Assembly: GCF_000972385.1 (NCBI RefSeq)
Contig: NZ_JXTE01000058.1
Coordinates: 1-60,040 of the forward strand
DNA from: Streptomyces sp. WM6386
GTDB taxonomy: Bacteria; Actinomycetota; Actinomycetes; Streptomycetales; Streptomycetaceae
Direction: 5' to 3'
Length of the DNA: 60,040 nt
Part shown: positions 18,343-29,040 of the stretch, in pieces
Layout: each line of letters begins with the position of its first letter
Numbering within the stretch: position 1 is the first letter of the stretch
Notes under the pieces: generated by a model
Databases searched by the model: none
Told to the model about the DNA's origin: nothing
What the model saw: the letters and a program-made list of their open reading frames with translations, nothing else
Position numbers and translations under genes: made by a program

Positions 18343-18504
18343 CTAGGGGCGGTGGGTACCGCCGTGGTGTGCCGACTGCAGGCGCTTGGCGCGCACTATG
18401 TCGGGATCCCGGGGGTCGAGGACATCGCCGAAGCCGTACGTGTCCTCGGTGCCGGGGCGGACACGCGTCGACCGCCTCGCCTTCTCGATCCGCGTCCGCC
18501 GCAT
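18343..18504 (-). CDS. Possible small basic protein, unknown
   Basis: A 53-codon frame begins MRRTRIEKARRSTRVRPGTE and ends in HGGTHRP. About 88% of its third positions are G or C, like real genes here, and AAGGG lies 9 bp before ATG 18504. The first third is very basic and the centre (TYGFGDVLDPRDPDIVRAK) looks like folded protein. It lies between the kinase gene and the response regulator on the opposite strand, immediately downstream of the 64-bp inverted repeat, which would fall in its leader. I recognise no family; it may be spurious. Confidence 0.4.
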   Translation of the reverse strand: MRRTRIEKARRSTRVRPGTEDTYGFGDVLDPRDPDIVRAKRLQSAHHGGTHRP

Positions 18505-18538
18505 GTCCCGCAACCCTTCGGTCCCGCGACCCGTCGCC

Positions 18539-18602
18539 CAGGTCCTGGCGTCACACTCCCGTCTGCCGCAGACGGACGACGGGAGTGTGACGCCAGGACC
18601 TG
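18539..18602. repeat. 64-bp perfect inverted repeat (25-bp arms, 14-bp spacer)
   Basis: The left arm starts CAGGTCCTGGCGTCACACTC and ends CCGTC (18539-18563); the right arm (18578-18602) is its exact complement. The spacer itself overlaps a small hairpin GTCTG-CCG-CAGAC. Such long perfect arms are far beyond usual terminator stems and there is no transposase beside it. It could be a terminator, an RNA structure in the leader of the small minus-strand frame, or the trace of a mobile element. Confidence 0.85.
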
Positions 18603-18769
18603 CCCGAAGCGACCGGTCCTTCTGCATCGCACTGATACGAGAATCGCTCGCAGACGTCCGTGTGTCGTCATGGCAAACCCCCAATTCCGCTTCCGGCTAG
18701 CCGTAATCCGGCCGGTGGGGCAGGCTGTTGGGCGCGCAGCAGATCGGTCGGGCAAGGGGAGCCGGGGCC

Positions 18770-19444
18770 ATGGACGACGCATCGCAGCGGCAGGTGCGGG
18801 GACGGGTGGTCCTCGCCGACGACGACATCCTGCTCCGGGAGGGACTGGCGAGTCTCTGCGAGCGAGTCGGGTACGAGGTGGTCGGCCAGGCGGGTGACGC
18901 GGAGCGGCTCCTGGAACTGGTCCATGAGAAGCGCCCCGACATCGCCATCGTCGACATACGGATGCCGCCCGACCACTCCACCGAGGGTCTCAAGGCGGCC
19001 CGCACCATCCGGGAGCGCCATCCTGGCACCGGCATCCTCGTCCTGTCGGCGTTCGTCGAGGTCGATGACGCCCTGGAGCTGCTGGCCGGCGGGCGTGGGG
19101 TCGGCTACCTGCTGAAGAGCCGGGTCACGGTCGTCGACGAGTTCATCGAGGCCCTGGACCGCGTCGGCAAGGGCGGCGCGGTGGTCGACCCCTCCCTGGT
19201 CCACGAACTCTTCACGGCCCAGCGCCGCGACGACCCCCTGTCCCACCTCAGCGCCCGCGAAAAGGAGGTCCTGGCCCTCATGGCGGAGGGCCGCTCCAAC
19301 GCCGGCATCGGCCGCCGCCTGTGGGTCACCGAGGGCACGGTCGAGAAACATGTCCGCAGCATCCTCGGCAAGCTCAGCCTGACGGAGGACACGGACGACC
19401 ATCGCCGGGTCCTGGCCGTCCTGACGTTCCTGGAGTCCAGGTAG
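18770..19444 (+). CDS. NarL/LuxR-type response regulator
   Basis: The 224-residue protein has a receiver domain (residues 12-130) with acidic residues 17-19, phospho-acceptor Asp62 in IAIVDIRMP, a switch Ser in LVLSAF and Lys in YLLKSR. A LuxR-type helix-turn-helix (about 155-215) follows: [20 protein letters not shown] and [17 protein letters not shown]. This class pairs with HisKA_3 kinases, so the kinase ending at 18234 is its likely partner although a 535-bp interval separates them. ATG 18770 is preceded by AAGGGGAG at 18754 with 8-bp spacing, which decides the start over an in-frame ATG at 18728. It ends 65 bp before uvrC. Confidence 0.93.
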   Translation: MDDASQRQVRGRVVLADDDILLREGLASLCERVGYEVVGQAGDAERLLELVHEKRPDIAIVDIRMPPDHSTEGLKAARTIRERHPGTGILVLSAFVEVDDALELLAGGRGVGYLLKSRVTVVDEFIEALDRVGKGGAVVDPSLVHELFTAQRRDDPLSHLSAREKEVLALMAEGRSNAGIGRRLWVTEGTVEKHVRSILGKLSLTEDTDDHRRVLAVLTFLESR

Positions 19445-19509
19445 AGGTCACTGCCCGGTCGGTCCCCGGCCCCGTCGGACTGTCAGCCCCCGCCAGTAGG
19501 GTGGGAGAC

Positions 19510-21570
19510 ATGGCCGACCCCTCCAGCTACCGCCCCAGGCCGGGACAGATCCCGGACTCTCCCGGGGTCTACAGATTCCGCGACGAGCACCGCCGGGTGA
19601 TCTACGTCGGAAAGGCGAAGAGCCTGCGCCAGCGCCTGGCGAACTACTTCCAGGACCTGGCGAGCCTGCACCCCCGCACCCGCACGATGGTGACCACGGC
19701 CGCGTCCGTGGAGTGGACGGTGGTGTCCACGGAGGTCGAGGCCCTGCAGCTGGAGTACTCCTGGATCAAGGAGTACGACCCCCGGTTCAACGTCAAGTAC
19801 CGCGACGACAAGAGCTACCCGTACCTCGCGGTGACGATGAACGAGGAGTTCCCGCGCGTGCAGGTGATGCGCGGTCACAAGAAGAAGGGCGTCAGGTACT
19901 TCGGGCCCTACGGCCACGCGTGGGCGATCCGCGACACCGTCGACCTCCTGCTGCGCGTCTTCCCCGTCCGCACCTGCTCCGCCGGCGTCTTCAAGAACGC
20001 CGCCCGCACCGGCCGCCCCTGCCTCCTCGGCTACATCGGCAAGTGCTCCGCGCCCTGCGTCGGCCGCGTCTCCGCCGACGAGCACCGCGAACTCGCCGAG
20101 GATTTCAGCGACTTCATGGCAGGCCGGACCGGGACGTACCTGCGCCGCCTGGAGAAGCAGATGATGGAGGCGGCCGAGGAGATGGAGTACGAGCGGGCGG
20201 CCCGCCTGCGCGACGACATCGAGGCCCTGAAGAAGGCCATGGAGAAGAGTGCCGTCGTGCTCGCCGACGCGACCGACGCCGACCTCATCGCGGTCGCCGA
20301 GGACGAACTCGAAGCCGCCGTGCAGATCTTCCACGTCCGCGGCGGACGCGTGCGCGGCCAGCGCGGCTGGGTCACCGACAAGGTCGAGGAGATCACCACC
20401 GGCGCCCTCGTCGAGCACGCCCTCCAGCAGCTCTACGGCGAGGAGACCGGGGACTCCGTCCCCAAGGAGGTCCTCGTCCCGGCCCTGCCCGACCCCGTCG
20501 GGCCGGTCCAGGAGTGGCTCACCGGGCGCCGCGGTTCGAACGTCTCGCTGCGCATCCCGCAACGCGGCGACAAGAAGGCGCTGATGGAGACCGTGCAGCG
20601 CAACGCCCTGCAGACCCTCGCGCTGCACAAGACCAAGCGCGCCTCCGACCTGACCACACGCTCGCGCGCCCTGGAGGAGATCGCCGAGGCCCTCGACCTG
20701 GACAGCGCGCCCCTGAGGATCGAGTGCTTCGACATCTCGCACCTTCAAGGCGACGACGTCGTGGCCTCCATGGTCGTCTTCGAGGACGGTCTGCAGCGCA
20801 AGAGCGAGTACCGCCGCTTCCAGATCAAGGGCTTCGAGGGCCAGGACGACGTCCGCTCGATGCACGAGGTGATCACCCGACGCTTCCGGCGCTACCTCGC
20901 CGAGAAGGAGAAGACCGGCGAGTGGGTGGAGGACGGCCACCAGGACGGGCTCGCCGGTGAGCCCGTCAACGGCCTCAAGGACGACGACGGCCGCCCCAAG
21001 AAGTTCGCCTACCCGCCCCAGCTCCTCGTCGTCGACGGCGGACAGCCCCAGGTCGCCGCGGCCAGGAAGGCCCTGGACGAGCTCGGCATCGACGACATCG
21101 CCGTCTGCGGCCTCGCCAAGCGTCTGGAGGAGGTCTGGCTGCCCGCCGAGGACGACCCGGTGGTCCTGCCCCGCACCAGCGAGGGCCTCTATCTGCTCCA
21201 GCGCGTCCGCGACGAGGCCCACCGCTTCGCGATCACGTACCAGCGCGCCAAGCGGGCCAAGCGGTTCCGGTCGAGCCCCCTGGACGACGTCCCGGGCCTC
21301 GGCGAGACACGCAAGCAGGCGCTTCTCAAACATTTCGGCTCGTTGAAGAAACTTCGATCTGCCACCATCGACCAGATCTGCGAGGTCCCCGGCATAGGCC
21401 GCAAAACGGCAGAGACCATCGCCGTGGCCCTCGCCCAGGCGGCACCGGCCGCGCCCGCGGTGAACACAGCTACTGGAGAGATCATGGAAGAGGAACCCGA
21501 CACCATGGGTTCCGGTGGGGAGCCCGTGACGGCGGGCACCCCGGACGAACGACGGGGGCAGGAGACATGA
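19510..21570 (+). CDS. uvrC: UvrABC excision repair, endonuclease subunit C
   Basis: UvrC cuts DNA on both sides of a UvrB-marked lesion. The 686-residue product opens with the GIY-YIG nuclease for the 3' cut ([20 protein letters not shown], residues 15-95). A UVR UvrB-contact helix pair lies around 213-246. The RNase H-like domain for the 5' cut begins near 407 ([19 protein letters not shown]), and a C-terminal helix-hairpin-helix DNA-binding pair ([35 protein letters not shown]) completes it. ATG 19510 follows GGGAG. The last 40 residues are an unusual acidic extension. Its stop overlaps the next start (ATGA), opening the rapZ-yvcK-whiA operon. Confidence 0.98.
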   Translation: MADPSSYRPRPGQIPDSPGVYRFRDEHRRVIYVGKAKSLRQRLANYFQDLASLHPRTRTMVTTAASVEWTVVSTEVEALQLEYSWIKEYDPRFNVKYRDDKSYPYLAVTMNEEFPRVQVMRGHKKKGVRYFGPYGHAWAIRDTVDLLLRVFPVRTCSAGVFKNAARTGRPCLLGYIGKCSAPCVGRVSADEHRELAEDFSDFMAGRTGTYLRRLEKQMMEAAEEMEYERAARLRDDIEALKKAMEKSAVVLADATDADLIAVAEDELEAAVQIFHVRGGRVRGQRGWVTDKVEEITTGALVEHALQQLYGEETGDSVPKEVLVPALPDPVGPVQEWLTGRRGSNVSLRIPQRGDKKALMETVQRNALQTLALHKTKRASDLTTRSRALEEIAEALDLDSAPLRIECFDISHLQGDDVVASMVVFEDGLQRKSEYRRFQIKGFEGQDDVRSMHEVITRRFRRYLAEKEKTGEWVEDGHQDGLAGEPVNGLKDDDGRPKKFAYPPQLLVVDGGQPQVAAARKALDELGIDDIAVCGLAKRLEEVWLPAEDDPVVLPRTSEGLYLLQRVRDEAHRFAITYQRAKRAKRFRSSPLDDVPGLGETRKQALLKHFGSLKKLRSATIDQICEVPGIGRKTAETIAVALAQAAPAAPAVNTATGEIMEEEPDTMGSGGEPVTAGTPDERRGQET

Positions 21571-22526
21571 ATGTGAACGAGCACGAAGGCCAACAGAGCC
21601 AAGACGGAGACGGAGCACAAGTGAGTACGGGCACGACCGGCGAGCCGGCCGGACTTCCCGAGGCGGCCATCCCCGAGCTGGTGATCATCTCCGGCATGTC
21701 CGGAGCCGGCCGGTCGACCGCCGCCAAGTGTCTGGAGGACCTCGGCTGGTTCGTCGTCGACAACCTGCCGCCCGCGCTGATCCCCACCATGGTGGAGCTC
21801 GGCGCCCGCTCCCAGGGCAATGTCGCCCGGATCGCGGTCGTCGTCGACGTCCGCGGCCGCCGCTTCTTCGACAACCTGCGCGAATCCCTCGCCGACCTCG
21901 AGGCCAAGCACGTCACCCGGCGGATCGTCTTCCTGGAGTCCTCCGACGACGCCCTGGTGCGCCGCTTCGAGTCGGTGCGCCGCCCGCACCCCCTCCAGGG
22001 CGACGGCCGCATCGTCGACGGCATCGACGCCGAGCGCGAACTGCTGCGCGAGCTGCGCGGCGACGCCGACCTGGTCATCGACACCTCCAGCCTCAACGTC
22101 CACGAGCTGCGCGCCAAGATGGACGCCCAGTTCGCGGGCGAGGAGGAGCCCGAGCTGCGGGCCACCGTCATGTCCTTCGGCTTCAAGTACGGCCTCCCGG
22201 TCGACGCCGACCTGGTCGTGGACATGCGCTTCCTGCCCAACCCGCACTGGGTCCCGGAGCTGCGCCCCTTCACCGGCCTCAACGAGGAGGTGTCGGCGTA
22301 CGTCTTCAACCAGCCCGGCGCGAAGGAGTTCATCGACCGCTACTCCGAGCTGCTCCAGCTCATCGCCGCCGGCTACCGCCGCGAGGGCAAGCGGTACGTG
22401 ACGATCGCGGTCGGCTGCACCGGCGGCAAGCACCGCTCCGTCGCCACCTCCGAGAAGCTCGCCGCCCGTCTCGCCTCCCAGGGCGTGGAGACGGTGGTCG
22501 TACACCGGGACATGGGACGGGAATGA
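21567..22526 (+). CDS. rapZ: RapZ/YvcJ-family nucleotide-binding protein
   Basis: The 319-residue protein has a P-loop at 43-51 reading GMSGAGRST, an unusual variant with Arg in place of the Walker A Lys. [11 protein letters not shown], the Walker B-like [13 protein letters not shown], and the C-terminal [10 protein letters not shown] module of the family follow. RapZ of enterobacteria controls amino-sugar synthesis through small RNAs; in Gram-positive bacteria the YvcJ form is a nucleotide-binding protein of unclear role. The first 35 residues are acidic and disordered. ATG 21567 overlaps the uvrC stop and its own stop overlaps yvcK, both in ATGA form, so expression is coupled. Confidence 0.94.
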   Translation: MNVNEHEGQQSQDGDGAQVSTGTTGEPAGLPEAAIPELVIISGMSGAGRSTAAKCLEDLGWFVVDNLPPALIPTMVELGARSQGNVARIAVVVDVRGRRFFDNLRESLADLEAKHVTRRIVFLESSDDALVRRFESVRRPHPLQGDGRIVDGIDAERELLRELRGDADLVIDTSSLNVHELRAKMDAQFAGEEEPELRATVMSFGFKYGLPVDADLVVDMRFLPNPHWVPELRPFTGLNEEVSAYVFNQPGAKEFIDRYSELLQLIAAGYRREGKRYVTIAVGCTGGKHRSVATSEKLAARLASQGVETVVVHRDMGRE

Positions 22527-23590
22527 CAGGACGTTCTCCGCGGCTGAGCAGGCTGCGCCGGGTCGTGCCCGAGGGACGCACGACCCGGCCCGTGGAGGCC
22601 CGCGGCGCCAAGCCGCGCCGCCGCGGTGCCCAACCCAAGGTCGTCGCCCTCGGCGGCGGCATGGGCCTGTCCGCCTCGCTCGCCGCACTACGCCGGATCA
22701 CCGGCGACCTCACCGCCGTCGTCACGGTGGCCGACGACGGCGGCTCCAGCGGGCGGCTCCGCGACGAGCTGGGCGTACTGCCGCCCGGCGATCTGCGCAA
22801 GGCGCTGGCCGCGCTGTGCGGCGACGACGACTGGGGCCAGACCTGGGCCCGTGTCATCCAGCACCGCTTCCAGTCCAAGGGCGACCTGCACGACCACGCG
22901 GTCGGCAATGTGCTGATCGTCGCCCTGTGGGAGCAGCTCGGCGACCCCGTCCAGGCCCTCGACCTGGTCGGCAGGCTGCTGGGCGCGCACGGCCGGGTGC
23001 TGCCCATGTCCGCCGTACCCCTGGAGCTCCAGGCCCTGGTCAAGGGGCATGACCCGGAGCGGCCCGAGGACGTGGACACCGTCCGGGGACAGGCGACCGT
23101 CGCCCTGACCCCCGGCGAGGTGCAGTCCGTGCACGTGGTGCCGCACGACCCGCCCGCCGTGCCCGAGGCTGTCGCAGCCGTCCTCGACGCGGACTGGGTG
23201 GTGCTCGGACCCGGCTCCTGGTTCTCCTCGGTCATCCCGCATCTGCTGGTGCCCGAACTCCTGGACGCCCTCACCCAGACGAAGGCGCGCCGGGTGCTCT
23301 CGCTGAACCTCGCCCCGCAGCCCGGAGAAACCGATGGCTTCTCCCCGCAGCGTCATTTGGAGGTTTTGGGACGACACGCCCCTAAACTCGCCCTGGACGT
23401 GGTGCTGGCCGACCAGGCCGCCGTGCCCGACCGCGATTCCCTGACCGATGCCGCCAAGCGGTTCGGTGCCGCGGTCGAGCTGGCGCCGGTGGCCCGGCCC
23501 GATGGGACCCCGAGGCATGACCCGGAGCTGTTGGCCGCCGCGTACGACCGTATTTTTCGGATGCATGGAAGGATCGGCCCATGGCGATGA
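22523..23590 (+). CDS. yvcK: YvcK/CofD-like protein, UDP-sugar-binding morphology factor
   Basis: The 355-residue product has the glycine-rich nucleotide-sugar site [19 protein letters not shown], the family motif [27 protein letters not shown], and [20 protein letters not shown]. Homologues bind UDP-GlcNAc and support cell shape and growth on gluconeogenic carbon; relatives (CofD) make coenzyme F420. The basic N-terminal 40 residues (RRLRR-type) are an extension of the usual family start. It starts at ATG 22523 inside the rapZ stop and its last 10 bp overlap whiA. Confidence 0.94.
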   Translation: MTGRSPRLSRLRRVVPEGRTTRPVEARGAKPRRRGAQPKVVALGGGMGLSASLAALRRITGDLTAVVTVADDGGSSGRLRDELGVLPPGDLRKALAALCGDDDWGQTWARVIQHRFQSKGDLHDHAVGNVLIVALWEQLGDPVQALDLVGRLLGAHGRVLPMSAVPLELQALVKGHDPERPEDVDTVRGQATVALTPGEVQSVHVVPHDPPAVPEAVAAVLDADWVVLGPGSWFSSVIPHLLVPELLDALTQTKARRVLSLNLAPQPGETDGFSPQRHLEVLGRHAPKLALDVVLADQAAVPDRDSLTDAAKRFGAAVELAPVARPDGTPRHDPELLAAAYDRIFRMHGRIGPWR

Positions 23591-24570
23591 CGGCAGCGGT
23601 GAAGGATGAGATCTCCCGGCTTCCCGTCACCCGGACCTGCTGCAGAAAGGCGGAGGTCTCCGCCATTCTGCGGTTCGCCGGCGGCCTCCACCTGGTGAGC
23701 GGGCGCATCGTGATCGAGGCGGAGCTGGACACCGCGATGGCGGCCCGTCGGCTCAAGCGGGACATCCTGGAGATCTTCGGCCACAGCTCCGAGCTGATCG
23801 TGATGGCCCCGGGCGGACTGCGCCGCGGTTCGCGTTACGTGGTGCGCGTGGTCGCCGGTGGTGACCAGCTGGCCCGGCAGACCGGCCTGGTCGACGGCCG
23901 GGGCCGCCCGATCCGCGGTCTGCCCCCGCAGGTCGTCTCCGGGGCCACCTGTGATGCCGAGGCCGCCTGGCGCGGGGCCTTCCTGGCGCACGGCTCGCTG
24001 ACCGAGCCCGGCCGTTCCTCCTCGCTGGAGGTGACCTGCCCGGGTCCGGAGGCCGCGCTCGCCCTGGTCGGCGCCGCCCGCCGGCTCTCCATCGCCGCGA
24101 AGGCCCGCGAGGTGCGCGGGGTGGACCGGGTGGTCGTCCGTGACGGCGACGCGATCGGCGCGCTGCTCACCCGGCTCGGCGCCCATGAGTCGGTGCTGGC
24201 CTGGGAGGAGCGCCGGATGCGCCGCGAGGTGCGGGCCACGGCGAACCGCCTCGCCAACTTCGACGACGCCAACCTCCGCCGCTCCGCGCGCGCGGCCGTC
24301 GCCGCCGGCGCCCGCGTCCAGCGGGCCCTGGAGATCCTCGCCGACGAGGTGCCCGAGCACCTGGCCGCCGCCGGGCGTCTGCGCATGGAGCACAAGCAGG
24401 CCTCCCTGGAGGAGCTGGGCGCGCTCGCCGACCCGCCGCTGACCAAGGACGCCGTCGCCGGCCGGATCCGCCGGCTGCTGGCGATGGCCGACAAGCGGGC
24501 CCAGGACCTCGGCATCCCGGGCACGGAGTCCAGCATCACCGAGGAGATGGCCGACAACTTCGCAGGCTGA
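23581..24570 (+). CDS. whiA: Sporulation transcription factor WhiA
   Basis: WhiA, with WhiB, switches aerial hyphae from growth to sporulation septation. The 329-residue length equals the family length. It has the N-terminal LAGLIDADG-like domain ([51 protein letters not shown]) and a C-terminal helix-turn-helix (about 240-325) with [20 protein letters not shown] and [23 protein letters not shown] 23581 lies inside the end of yvcK and is preceded there by GGAAGGA. It is the last gene of the uvrC operon and is followed by a strong terminator. Confidence 0.98.
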   Translation: MAMTAAVKDEISRLPVTRTCCRKAEVSAILRFAGGLHLVSGRIVIEAELDTAMAARRLKRDILEIFGHSSELIVMAPGGLRRGSRYVVRVVAGGDQLARQTGLVDGRGRPIRGLPPQVVSGATCDAEAAWRGAFLAHGSLTEPGRSSSLEVTCPGPEAALALVGAARRLSIAAKAREVRGVDRVVVRDGDAIGALLTRLGAHESVLAWEERRMRREVRATANRLANFDDANLRRSARAAVAAGARVQRALEILADEVPEHLAAAGRLRMEHKQASLEELGALADPPLTKDAVAGRIRRLLAMADKRAQDLGIPGTESSITEEMADNFAG

Positions 24571-24583
24571 CTCACCGTCACCA

Positions 24584-24622
24584 CGCCGGTGCCGATACTC
24601 CATTGGAGTGTCGGCACCGGCG
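24584..24622 (+). terminator. Strong terminator after whiA
   Basis: An 18-bp stem (CGCCGGTGCCGA with its exact complement, then an inner part with one G-U pair) closed by the triloop ATT, starting 14 bp after the whiA stop. Confidence 0.88.
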
Positions 24623-24716
24623 TTTGTCCGTCCTTGAGGCCCCCTTGACTGGATCATGAACTGTCATGAGCCTGGCATCTGTTCGCTGCTGTGGTGGACA
24701 CACGCAAGGGGGGCAC

Positions 24717-27668
24717 ATGAGACGAAGAGCGAGACCGATCCTCGCTGTTGGCGCACTCCTTCTGGGCGGTGCGGGCATCGCACCCATCGCCCAGGCCGCG
24801 GAGAGCGCAGGCTCTCCCGATCCCGACGGGATCAAGGTCTTCCGGGCCGAGGTCACCAACCAGCAGGTACCCCTGCTGCTGGCGGCCGGGCAGGACGGCC
24901 ACGAACTGAGCGAGCAGGTGCCCGCCAAGGGCACCGCGGCCGTCGAGGTCTACCTGACCGACCAACAGGCGGACAAGCTCGAGAAACAGGGCGTCGACCT
25001 CACCGAGCACACCCTCTCAGCCAAGGCCGAGAAGCGTGTCGAGGCGGCCGCCGACGGTGTGTTCCGCCCGTACAGCGGGGCAGGGAACATCAAGGAGGAG
25101 ATCCTCCGCACCGGCCAGGAGAACCCCGGCCTCACCAAGGTCGTCTCCATCGGCAAGACGGTCGGCGGCCAGGACATCCTCGCGCTCAAGCTCACCAAGA
25201 ACGCGAAGAAGACCAAGGACGGCGCCAAGCCCTCCGTGCTGTACATGTCCAACCAGCACGCGCGCGAGTGGATCACGCCGGAGATGACCAGACGGCTGCT
25301 CCACCACTACGTCGACAACTACAAGTCCGACAAGCGCATCAAGGAGATCGTCGACTCGACCGAGCTGTGGTTCGTCATCTCGGCCAACCCCGACGGCTAC
25401 GACTACACCTTCCAGAGCGACGACTCCCGTCTGTGGCGCAAGAACCTGCGGGACAACAACGCCGACGGCACCATCGCCATCGGCGACGGCGTCGACCTCA
25501 ACCGCAACTTCTCCTACAAGTGGGGCTACGACAACGAGGGTTCGTCGCCCACCCCCACCAGTGAGACCTACCGCGGCACGACCCCGGGCTCCGAGCCCGA
25601 GACGAAGGCCATCGACGCCTTCCAGAAGCGGATCGGCTTCACGTACGGCATCAACTACCACTCCGCCGCCGAACTCCTCCTCTACGGCGTCGGCTGGCAG
25701 GTGGCCACCGACACGCCGGACGACGTCCTCTACAAATCGCTCGCCGGCACCCCGGACAACTCCGCGATCCCCGGCTACCGGCCCCAGGTCTCCTCGGAGC
25801 TGTACACCACCAACGGCGAGGCGGACGGCCACGCGTCGAACGTCAACGGCCTGGCGATGTTCACTCCCGAGATGTCGACCTGTCAGACCGCCTCGGACCT
25901 CTACCCCGACGACCAGTGGAACGCGGCCGACTGCCAGTCGGTCTTCAACTTCCCGGACGACGAGAAGCTGATCCAGCAGGAGTTCGAGAAGAACATCCCG
26001 TTCGCGCTCTCCGTCGCCGAGTCCGCGGCCCGGCCCGACCAGCCGAAGTCCTCGCTCGGACTGAAGGCCGCCGACTTCACCCCGAAGACGTTCACCACGT
26101 CGTACTCGCGCGGCGCGGACCAGGAAGTCTCCGTCGTCGCACGCAGGTCCGTGCGCGACAAGGAGCTCAAGTACCGCGTCAACGGCGGTCGTGTCGAGGA
26201 CATGGCGCTCAAGGCCTGGAAGGGCGGCGAGACGTTCGGCGGTGAGGACAACCTCTACTTCGACGAGTACCGCGCCAAGGTCGCCGACGGCGATCCGGGC
26301 GACAAGGTCGAGGTGTGGTTCACCGGCGAGACGCGCGGCGGAAAGCGCACCTCCAGCGAGCACTTCACATACACCGTGGCCGCGCGGCCACGCGCGGACG
26401 TGCTCGTGGTCGCCGAGGAGGGCGCGGCCGCCACACAGGCGCAGACCTACGTCGACGCCCTGAAGGCCAACGGCCGCAAGGCGATCGTCTGGGACGTCGC
26501 CACCCTGGGCACGCCCGACGCGCTCGGTGTCCTGGACCACTTCAAGACGGTCGTCCACTACACGGGCGCGAGCGTCCCGGGCAACGCCACCCAGCTCCAG
26601 CTGCGGGCCTTCCTCAACGAGGGCGGCAAGCTGGTCGAGGCGGGCGAGCGGACCGGCGGCAATGTCGACCTCGGCGGCGGCACCCTGTCGAACGACTTCA
26701 GCCAGTACTACCTGGGCGCCTACACCCGTACGTCCCTGCCGGGAACCACCGCCTTCCAGGGCGTCGGCAAACTCGCCGGAGCCGGCGGAGCGCTCGGCGC
26801 GGCCCCGGGCAACCCGCTCGACACGGCCGGGTCGTTCAGCGTCACCTCGGACACCCTGCCGGTCGCCACGTTCCCGCAGTTCGCGAGCGCGGGCGGCGGC
26901 ACCTACCCCGGCACGGTCAACCCGTACGGCCCCTACGAAGGCGCCTCCATGGCGGCCGTCACGCACAGCGACTACGCCTGGAACCGCCTCACCCGCACCA
27001 TCGACCTCACCTCGGTGACCGCCGCCCAGGCACCCACGCTCAGCACCCGGCTGCTGTGGAGCACCGAGGAGGGCTACGACCACGCCGTCCTCGAGGCCCA
27101 CACGGCCGGGGCCGACGACTGGACCACGCTCCCGGAGAAGAACGGCAAAACCACCACCACCGTGCCCGCGGAGTGCGACGCCGGGTACTTCATCGCGGCC
27201 CATCCCGCGCTCAAGCGGTATCTGACCCTCGGCGACGGCGGCTGCACGGCCTCCGGCACCAGCGGCCAGTGGAACAGCTTCACCGGAGCGTCGGCCGGCT
27301 GGCAGGAGGTCTCCTTCGACCTCTCCGCGTACGCGGGCAAGAGGGTCGAGGTCTCCCTCAGCTACATCACCGACCCCGGATCCGGCGGCCGCGGCGTCCT
27401 CGCCGACAACGCGTCCGTGGTGATCGGCGGCAATGCCGTCGAGACCGAGGGCTTCGAGACGTCGCTCGGTGCCTGGAGCGTCCCCGGACCGCCCGCGGGC
27501 AGCCCGGCGGTCGTCAAGGACTGGGGGCTCTCCGGCGAGCTGTTCAAGACATACGGCGCGGTCACCACGGACGACACCGTGCTGCTGGGCTTCGGCCTGG
27601 AACACGTCACCGCGGCGGCCGACCGCGCGACCCTGCTCGGCAAGGCGCTCGCGGCTCTCGGGAGGTGA
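24717..27668 (+). CDS. Secreted zinc carboxypeptidase (M14 family), large multidomain
   Basis: This 983-residue protein has a Sec signal (MRRRARPILAVGALLLGGAG, probable cut after AQA near 28), a propeptide, and an M14 catalytic domain from about 110 to 440. Zinc ligands are His181 and Glu184 in NQHAREWITPE and His315 in INYHSAAELLLYG; Arg263 in DLNRNFSYKWG binds substrate, and Glu385 in GLAMFTPEMS is the catalytic base. Carboxypeptidase A-like enzymes trim C-terminal residues from peptides. About 540 residues follow the catalytic domain, far more than usual. They include a region with GKLVEAGERTGGNVDLGG and a jelly-roll-like domain (about 840-960). AAGGGGGG precedes ATG 24717, which decides the start over ATG 24666. 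Confidence 0.9.
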   Translation: MRRRARPILAVGALLLGGAGIAPIAQAAESAGSPDPDGIKVFRAEVTNQQVPLLLAAGQDGHELSEQVPAKGTAAVEVYLTDQQADKLEKQGVDLTEHTLSAKAEKRVEAAADGVFRPYSGAGNIKEEILRTGQENPGLTKVVSIGKTVGGQDILALKLTKNAKKTKDGAKPSVLYMSNQHAREWITPEMTRRLLHHYVDNYKSDKRIKEIVDSTELWFVISANPDGYDYTFQSDDSRLWRKNLRDNNADGTIAIGDGVDLNRNFSYKWGYDNEGSSPTPTSETYRGTTPGSEPETKAIDAFQKRIGFTYGINYHSAAELLLYGVGWQVATDTPDDVLYKSLAGTPDNSAIPGYRPQVSSELYTTNGEADGHASNVNGLAMFTPEMSTCQTASDLYPDDQWNAADCQSVFNFPDDEKLIQQEFEKNIPFALSVAESAARPDQPKSSLGLKAADFTPKTFTTSYSRGADQEVSVVARRSVRDKELKYRVNGGRVEDMALKAWKGGETFGGEDNLYFDEYRAKVADGDPGDKVEVWFTGETRGGKRTSSEHFTYTVAARPRADVLVVAEEGAAATQAQTYVDALKANGRKAIVWDVATLGTPDALGVLDHFKTVVHYTGASVPGNATQLQLRAFLNEGGKLVEAGERTGGNVDLGGGTLSNDFSQYYLGAYTRTSLPGTTAFQGVGKLAGAGGALGAAPGNPLDTAGSFSVTSDTLPVATFPQFASAGGGTYPGTVNPYGPYEGASMAAVTHSDYAWNRLTRTIDLTSVTAAQAPTLSTRLLWSTEEGYDHAVLEAHTAGADDWTTLPEKNGKTTTTVPAECDAGYFIAAHPALKRYLTLGDGGCTASGTSGQWNSFTGASAGWQEVSFDLSAYAGKRVEVSLSYITDPGSGGRGVLADNASVVIGGNAVETEGFETSLGAWSVPGPPAGSPAVVKDWGLSGELFKTYGAVTTDDTVLLGFGLEHVTAAADRATLLGKALAALGR

Positions 27669-27731
27669 ACACACCGGTCAACGGTGACTGACTCTCCGTA
27701 ACCAATTCGAGCGACAGCGACTTTCGGGCCG

Positions 27732-27767
27732 GGCGGTCCGTACCCCTACTGGCGGGTACGGACCGCC
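27732..27767 (+). terminator. Terminator after the carboxypeptidase gene
   Basis: A perfect 14-bp stem (GGCGGTCCGTACCC and complement) with an 8-base loop, 64 bp past the stop. It separates the peptidase gene from gap. Confidence 0.82.
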
Positions 27768-27869
27768 TGCCCGTGTATGCGGCATCTCGATGTCACCGGG
27801 AGAGCCTCAGGGAGGTAGGGTCGTAGGCGGTCGGGGACATCCCAAACAGAGCTCGCCGGCACTGCATAG

Positions 27870-28907
<1,038 letters not shown>

Positions 28908-28937
28908 CCGACAGAGCAGGCACGTTGATGTGAGAGC

Positions 28938-28975
28938 AGGGCTCGGGCGGCGCAAGGACGCGCCGCTCGGGCCCT
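28938..28975 (+). terminator. Terminator between gap and pgk
   Basis: A 16-bp stem with two G-U pairs (left arm AGGGCTCGGGCGGCGC) and a 6-base loop, 30 bp past the gap stop. It may be partial, giving more gap than pgk transcript. Confidence 0.72.
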
Positions 28976-28999
28976 GACTCACGTAAAGACCAGCCCTCT

Positions 29000-29005
29000 T
29001 AGGAT
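29000..29005 (+). promoter_or_regulatory. Possible -10 element for pgk
   Basis: TAGGAT fits the vegetative -10 consensus and lies 35 bp before the pgk start, just after the gap terminator. No convincing -35 with normal spacing is visible; CTGACT at 28974 is 20 bp upstream. Confidence 0.35.
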
Positions 29006-29040
29006 CACGAGCACCACCAGTCCTCTCGGGAGCCCTCTCA

